From: an uncultured Bacteroidales bacterium | GTDB lineage: Bacteria > Bacteroidota > Bacteroidia > Bacteroidales > Paludibacteraceae | Direction: 5' to 3' | Assembly: GCA_937901225.1 (NCBI GenBank) | Contig: CALCGX010000065.1 | Location: 1-28,655 of the forward strand | DNA length: 28,655 bases | In this document: piece by piece, positions 24,381 to 28,655 of the stretch | Layout of the letters: the number at the start of each line of letters is the position of its first letter | How positions within the stretch are numbered: position 1 is the stretch's first letter | Position numbers and translations under genes: made by a program | The notes under the pieces: generated by a model | The model's database searches: none | Seen by the model: only the letters and a program-made list of their open reading frames with translations | What the model was told of the DNA's origin: nothing

Positions 24381-24697
24381 AATTTGTAACTTTCGCAAAA
24401 CGCGTTAGCGTTCAGCAAAAAATAATCGTTCTTTGACATATTGAATATTTCTATCTATTGTGGTACGAAATTTGTGATAAATAACATTTGGTGTTAGAAA
24501 AGTTGATTTCTCCATAAGTGTTTGTACTTCCGATTTTCAATAAAGATTTACTGCAAAGGTGCTAAAAATAAATGAATTACGCAATGATTTTGTAAAAATC
24601 CAATGGAATATATGGTTGTTTTTCGTAAAAATACCAATGGAAAGATGAAATATTCAATACCCAAGAACCTCAAACGAACAACAAATAATCAAACAAT
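24381..24697. other. Intergenic region with a 13-bp inverted repeat
   Basis: AT-rich 317-base gap. Besides the hairpin at its start it contains a perfect 13-bp inverted repeat (24439-24451 and 24647-24659, TATTGAATATTTC and its complement) bracketing about 220 bases. Inside are two imperfect direct copies of GTAAAAATCCAATGGAA (24592-24608 and 24625-24642). No open frame is convincing. The promoter of the next gene is probably here, but no clear TAnnTTTG box is seen. Confidence 0.5.
24394..24413 (+). other. Hairpin downstream of FISUMP gene B
   Basis: CGCAAAACGC-GTTA-GCGTTC, 14 bases after the stop. Stem and flanks are identical to those after gene A and only the loop differs, so the structure seems to be conserved. 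Confidence 0.65.
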
Positions 24698-25777
24698 ATG
24701 AAGAAAACCATTTTGACATCTTTTTTCTCTTGGGCAATAACTGCCCTTACTGCATTCGCCCAAATGCCACCAGATTGGTACGACCATGATTTGAGGAGAG
24801 TAGCATACCCCGACAGCGAGTATTTTACAGGCTACGCCGAGAGCATGCCTATGAGTGGCGAACGCGTAGAAGTTGCCACCCAACGCTTGAAAGATGCAGC
24901 ACGCGTAGAAGCAGTGTCCACTATTCGTGTGCACGTGAAGAACAACACCACTAACAATGCGCTCAGCCAAACACTTCGTTCCTCTGAAGGCACATTCCGC
25001 CAATCTATGCGCGAGTTTGCCTCCTCTACCACCACTTCTGTGGATATAAAAATCCCTGGATTGCAGATTGAAGCATGGCGCGACCTACAAACAGGCACTA
25101 TTGCTGCCTTTGCCTATGTGAAGAAAAGCACACTAATCCGTCAATTAGAGAAGCAAATCACCGTAGCACTCACCAAAGTGGAGATGTCGCTTGACCAAAT
25201 CGATCAACTCATTGCCACAGGGCAGAAACTGCAAGCACGGAGTGTAGCGGAGAATGCACTACCCCTATTTGCTGAAGTGGATGAAGCGCAGAAACTATTA
25301 GTAGCAGTAGATGCTGACGCCACCGAAGAGACACTTATGCTACCCGAAACGCGCATATTGAAACAGCGATTGATAGCAATGGTCGCACAACTCAAAAACG
25401 CTCTCACAATCTGCCTTAGAGCCGATGCAAAGATATTTAATAGTGCTTATCCCGCATTGCAAGCAGAGTTGCAAGGACATTTGAGTAAAATAGGCTGTAA
25501 CTTTGTCACAGACCCAAGTACAGCGGATTGGGTGATAGATATTTCAGCGCAAGCTCGCGAATACAACGTAATGACAATGGGCAATGTGAGTACGTATTTT
25601 GTGTATGTAGATGCTAATATCGCTATCACAAAGACCGCTACAGGACAGCGTGTGTATGAAAATATGTTCTCGGAGAAAGGCGGACATACCCACAACTACG
25701 ATCAAGCTGCTCGCGACGCGTATAAGTACCTCTTGCCAAAACTACGCGAGGTTTTAGATGAGCAAATAGCGAAGTAA
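24698..25777 (+). CDS. Exported LPP20-like protein closing the CsgG-like cluster
   Basis: 359 residues. Signal peptide to AFAQ (about 22; no lipobox). The LPP20-like domain is at about 40-145 (YFTGYAESM, ERVEVATQRLKDAARVEAV, and IEAWRDLQTGTIAAFAYVKK). A helical middle (about 150-240) with several Ala/Leu-rich segments follows. The C-terminal domain (about 255-359) contains ADWVIDISAQAREYN, YVDANIAITKTATGQRVYEN and DQAARDAYKYLL, a pattern resembling the nucleotide-free TolB/CsgG-type alpha/beta fold often joined to LPP20 domains in Bacteroidota. It pairs functionally, I infer, with the LPP20-like gene at 15443 as a second scaffold component. It is separated from the rest by 317 bases, so it may have its own promoter. 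Confidence 0.8.
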   Translation: MKKTILTSFFSWAITALTAFAQMPPDWYDHDLRRVAYPDSEYFTGYAESMPMSGERVEVATQRLKDAARVEAVSTIRVHVKNNTTNNALSQTLRSSEGTFRQSMREFASSTTTSVDIKIPGLQIEAWRDLQTGTIAAFAYVKKSTLIRQLEKQITVALTKVEMSLDQIDQLIATGQKLQARSVAENALPLFAEVDEAQKLLVAVDADATEETLMLPETRILKQRLIAMVAQLKNALTICLRADAKIFNSAYPALQAELQGHLSKIGCNFVTDPSTADWVIDISAQAREYNVMTMGNVSTYFVYVDANIAITKTATGQRVYENMFSEKGGHTHNYDQAARDAYKYLLPKLREVLDEQIAK

Positions 25778-25799
25778 ATCGTTCTAAGGGTAGAATAAC

Positions 25800-25990
25800 A
25801 GTTATTGCTGTGACACAGATTAGCGATAGATGTGTTACAGTGGTCGCGAAGTGGTCACGTAGCCTACAGAGAACTTGAAAGCCACCGAAAGCTCAAGGGA
25901 AGTTCTAATTTAGTTCTATGTATTGCGCTGAATCTTAAGAGTGGGGACTCTTCGGGCGCAATACTCGGAGTGCGTTCCGTCGCACTCCCT
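25800..25990. other. Chain of intergenic hairpins, possible structured RNA
   Basis: Stems in order: GTGACACA (25810-25817) with TGTGTTAC (25831-25838); AGAACTT (25870-25876) with AAGTTCT (25900-25906); TATTGCGC (25921-25928) with GCGCAATA (25956-25963) enclosing AAGAGT-GGGG-ACTCTT (25937-25952); GGAGTGCG (25967-25974) with CGCACTCC (25981-25988). Four consecutive perfect or nearly perfect stems in 190 bases are unlikely by chance. No family is recognised and the transcribed strand is not known. Confidence 0.45.
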
Positions 25991-26016
25991 CACCCGAAAC
26001 ATACCAGCAAAATATT

Positions 26017-26051
26017 AAAACCGCCCCTCTGCAATGCAGGGAGGCGGTTTT
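26017..26051 (-). terminator. Terminator downstream of rpoC
   Basis: AAAACCGCC (26017-26025) and GGCGGTTTT (26043-26051) are perfect arms of 9 bp with a further partly paired CTGCA/TGCAG core. On the minus strand the stem is followed by AATATTTT. It lies 23 bases beyond the rpoC stop and could serve both directions. Confidence 0.75.
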
Positions 26052-26073
26052 TGAATATAATCTTACTGCGAGA

Positions 26074-28655
26074 TTAGAATTCGTTGAGTTCCTCTTGGCG
26101 GAGTTGTGCTTCAGCAGCAGCTGCTGCACGTGCTGCTTGGATAGCAGCGTACTCCTCAGCATTATGCACACTGATGTGTTGGAAGTCACGAAGACCAGTA
26201 CCAGCAGGAATTAAACCACCAATAATAATATTTTCTTTTAAGCCTTCAAGATTATCGACTTTACCTCTAATTGCAGCTTCAGTTAATACACGAGTTGTTT
26301 CTTGGAATGATGCAGCAGCTAAGAATGAATCACTCTTTAGTGATGCTCTTGTAATATCAAGAACTACTGGTTTAACAGCAGGAATACGAAGTCCTTTTTC
26401 ACAACAATCTTTAAACACTTTATATAATTCAGGTTTAGAAATTAATGTACCAGGTAAAAGTTCAGTCTCACCAGAATCAATAACAACCACTTTTTGTAGC
26501 ATTTGTTTAACTATGATTTCTACGTGTTTGTCAGAAATTTCAACCGCAGCAGCTGTACGATAAGATTTTTGAATTTCTTTTAGAATATATTTTTCAACCT
26601 TATCAACAGATGATACTCTTAATAATTCTTTAATATTTACAGCACCTTCACTAATTAAATCACCAGCTTCAACGCTTTCGCCTTCTTTAACAATCGCTTT
26701 CTTACCAGCATCTGTTAAATAAACTTTATCATTATTAGGAATATCACTATGAATCTTAATTTCATAACGTGAATCTTTTACAAGTTCAACAGATTCAACA
26801 GTACCTTTAATTTCAGAGATAATACCTTGACCTTTAGGAGCACGCGCTTCAAATAATTCTTGTACACGTGGAAGACCTTGAGTAATATCGTCACTACCAG
26901 ATGCAACCCCACCTGAGTGGAACGTTCTCATTGTTAACTGAGTACCAGGTTCACCGATAGATTGAGCGGCTACAATACCAACAACTTCTCCTTTTTCTAC
27001 CAACCCATTAGTAGAAAGGTCAGTACCATAACACTTAACACAAACACCAACAGCACAGTTACATGTTAGGTTTGTTCTAACTTCAACTTCTTTAACCCCA
27101 GCTTTAACAATTTGATCAGCAATATCACCATCAATTAAGCCACCTTTATTAACAAGAAGTACTTTCTTAGAACCAACTTTTCCATATACTGGTTTAGCAG
27201 CAAAACGGCCAACGATACGATCTTTTAATGATACTAACATATCATTTACTGGATCAAATGTAGGGTCTTTTTCATTTTTCTTATAAAGAGTAGTCATTAC
27301 TAAGCCTTTATCAGTACCACAATCTTCAGTAGTAATTGTAATATCTTGGCTTACGTCAACTAGACGTCTTGTTAAGTAACCTGATTCAGCAGTCTTAAGC
27401 GCTGTATCGGTAGAACCTTTACGAGCACCATGCGTTGAAATGAAGAAGTCAGACATTGACATACCTTCTTTAAAGCACGCTTTAACTGGAATTTCCATTG
27501 ATTCCCCATTAGGTTTTGCCATCAGACCGCGCATACCAGCAAGTTGGATAAAGTTAGATGAACTACCACGGGCACCAGAGTCAGCCATTAGGAAGATATC
27601 ATTAATTGAAGCTTCATCTTCCATGACTTTCTTGATTTCTTTTTCGATTTCTTTCTTAGTATCTTCCCAAATTCTAATAACATTACGTTTACGTTCAGAA
27701 TCAAGCATGATACCACGACGATACATCTTAGTATATTTTTTAACTTGTTCATCAGCTTCTGCAATAAGTTGATATTTCTTTTCAAGAATTCTAACGTCAA
27801 ATACTGAAATTGTAACACCAGAAATTGTTGAATAATAGAAACCTAAATCTTTCATCTTATCTAGTGTAAGTGATGTTTCAGCAAGTTTACATTGTCTAAA
27901 TACTTCAGAAATAATAACTGATAATGTCTTTTTCTTAGCTGGTTGACCAAGAGGCATTTTCGCAATAGCTTCTTTATAATTAGTACCACGTTTAATGAAG
28001 AAGTATTCAGGTGTACCATTTCTAAGGTTAGTTAGTGCTTTCTTAGGGTCTGGTTCATTAAAGAATACAAAGTGTTCAGGGAATACTTGGTTGAAAATTA
28101 ATTTACCATAAGTAGTAACAATGAACATGTCTTTTAATTCTTCATTTAGTTTTACTTTTTCTTCATATTTAGGATCATTTGGATCTAAATTAACAAATGG
28201 TTTGTCGATAGCACGACCAGGCATTACAAAACGAGTATGGAAGTCAATTTCATGTCTTTCATAAGCATGTTCTACTTCTGAAATATCTTTGAATGCTTTA
28301 CCTTCACGACCTACAACTAAGAACGTACCAACACTTGGTGCGATTCCAGCTTTTACATCTTCACGTAATGATTCAATATCACGATAAACCTCTTCATCGT
28401 TTACAATGATTTGATTATCAAATTCGAATACTCTATATTCATAAGCTTTATATAATTCTTCAAATGTATGATATGTTCTATCTGGTTGACTTCTTTCAAT
28501 TGTTAAATAATAGTTACCAATAATCATATCTTGAGATGGAGTAACTACTGGTTTACCATCTTTAGGAGCTAAAATATTTTTAGATGCAAGCATTAACATT
28601 CTAGCTTCAGCTTGAGCTTCTTCTGATAGTGGTACATGCACTGGCATTTGGTCAC
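26074..28655 (-). CDS. rpoC: RNA polymerase beta' subunit, 5'-truncated and apparently chimeric
   Basis: C-terminal ~860 residues of RpoC; the frame is open to the window edge, where the codons before Met read Asp-Gln, i.e. the GDQM end of the catalytic NADFDGDQM loop. The bridge helix/F-loop (STHGARKGSTDTALKTAESG), the second zinc site (CNCAVGVCVKCYG) and the trigger loop (QSIGEPGTQLTMRTFHSGG) are visible. GSDDITQGLPRVQELFEAR, with no large insertion after the trigger loop, is the Firmicutes/Mollicutes form; Bacteroidota RpoC differs there. The AT-rich codons change abruptly at LIPAGTGL (about 26190-26220); the last ~45 residues, Ala/Glu-rich, have the base composition of the rest of the window. 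Probably two organisms' rpoC joined in assembly. Confidence 0.93.
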   Translation of the reverse strand, partial: DQMPVHVPLSEEAQAEARMLMLASKNILAPKDGKPVVTPSQDMIIGNYYLTIERSQPDRTYHTFEELYKAYEYRVFEFDNQIIVNDEEVYRDIESLREDVKAGIAPSVGTFLVVGREGKAFKDISEVEHAYERHEIDFHTRFVMPGRAIDKPFVNLDPNDPKYEEKVKLNEELKDMFIVTTYGKLIFNQVFPEHFVFFNEPDPKKALTNLRNGTPEYFFIKRGTNYKEAIAKMPLGQPAKKKTLSVIISEVFRQCKLAETSLTLDKMKDLGFYYSTISGVTISVFDVRILEKKYQLIAEADEQVKKYTKMYRRGIMLDSERKRNVIRIWEDTKKEIEKEIKKVMEDEASINDIFLMADSGARGSSSNFIQLAGMRGLMAKPNGESMEIPVKACFKEGMSMSDFFISTHGARKGSTDTALKTAESGYLTRRLVDVSQDITITTEDCGTDKGLVMTTLYKKNEKDPTFDPVNDMLVSLKDRIVGRFAAKPVYGKVGSKKVLLVNKGGLIDGDIADQIVKAGVKEVEVRTNLTCNCAVGVCVKCYGTDLSTNGLVEKGEVVGIVAAQSIGEPGTQLTMRTFHSGGVASGSDDITQGLPRVQELFEARAPKGQGIISEIKGTVESVELVKDSRYEIKIHSDIPNNDKVYLTDAGKKAIVKEGESVEAGDLISEGAVNIKELLRVSSVDKVEKYILKEIQKSYRTAAAVEISDKHVEIIVKQMLQKVVVIDSGETELLPGTLISKPELYKVFKDCCEKGLRIPAVKPVVLDITRASLKSDSFLAAASFQETTRVLTEAAIRGKVDNLEGLKENIIIGGLIPAGTGLRDFQHISVHNAEEYAAIQAARAAAAAEAQLRQEELNEF

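Noticed and set aside
24592..24642. CRISPR-like direct repeats
   Set aside because: Only two imperfect copies with a 16-base gap, no array and no cas genes.
14776..26073. A DGR template repeat or reverse transcriptase in the window
   Set aside because: No AAC-rich copy of any of the three tails and no RT motif (e.g. YxDD) in a suitable open frame were seen.
26084..26563. 159-codon + frame opposite rpoC
   Set aside because: Antisense to conserved RpoC sequence; a shadow frame.
26074..28655. Horizontal transfer of rpoC from a Firmicute/Mollicute into a Bacteroidales genome
   Set aside because: An interphylum swap of an essential polymerase subunit ending exactly at a conserved motif is far less likely than an assembly artefact.

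Overview
The window looks like a Bacteroidota (probably Bacteroidales) chromosome fragment, most likely a metagenomic contig. Evidence: several promoters with a -33 TTG and a -7 TAnnTTTG box about 20 nt apart, starts without clear Shine-Dalgarno sequences, and many signal-peptide and lipoprotein genes of Bacteroidota style. The right-hand 2.4 kb does not fit: it is an AT-rich rpoC body of Firmicutes/Mollicutes type joined to what looks like the native Bacteroidales rpoC 3' end at about 26190-26220. I read this as an assembly chimera.

Layout. 1-315: edge sequence without a supportable gene. 316-2458: htpG and its terminator. 2477-9363: a tripartite RND efflux operon (TetR regulator, TolC-like channel, lipoprotein adaptor, AcrB-type pump, small PII-like protein) with its own promoter, a candidate operator and an end terminator. 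9412-11712: priA, carrying two repeat-derived insertions in its reading frame. 14803-11716 (minus strand): a three-gene envelope operon (outer-membrane barrel protein, alpha/beta-hydrolase lipoprotein, fibronectin-like lipoprotein), convergent with priA. 14988-15367: a promoter, a structured RNA candidate and an intrinsic terminator.

15443-25777 is the most interesting part. LPP20-like proteins sit at both ends. Between them are five exported proteins built on a CsgG-like domain (seven copies in all), each with a different C-terminal payload: a Ser-rich linker plus beta domain, a second beta domain, a formylglycine-generating-enzyme-like (C-type-lectin fold) domain, and two Fibrobacter-major-paralogue (FISUMP) type domains. 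The FGE-like tail has the codon signature of a diversity-generating retroelement (DGR) variable region. The two FISUMP genes are each followed by the same small hairpin with a different loop, as seen beyond DGR targets. No reverse transcriptase or template repeat is visible here, so any retroelement would act from elsewhere. Between the FGE-like gene and the first FISUMP gene is an AT-rich trio: a 54-residue acidic, aromatic-rich peptide, a one-pass membrane protein and a radical SAM/SPASM enzyme. It resembles a RiPP (modified peptide) cassette.

A working model, which is inference: the locus makes periplasmic or surface complexes from CsgG/LPP20-like scaffolds that display swappable and possibly hypervariable ligand-binding heads. 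The radical SAM trio is either a co-transcribed modifying system or a later insertion.
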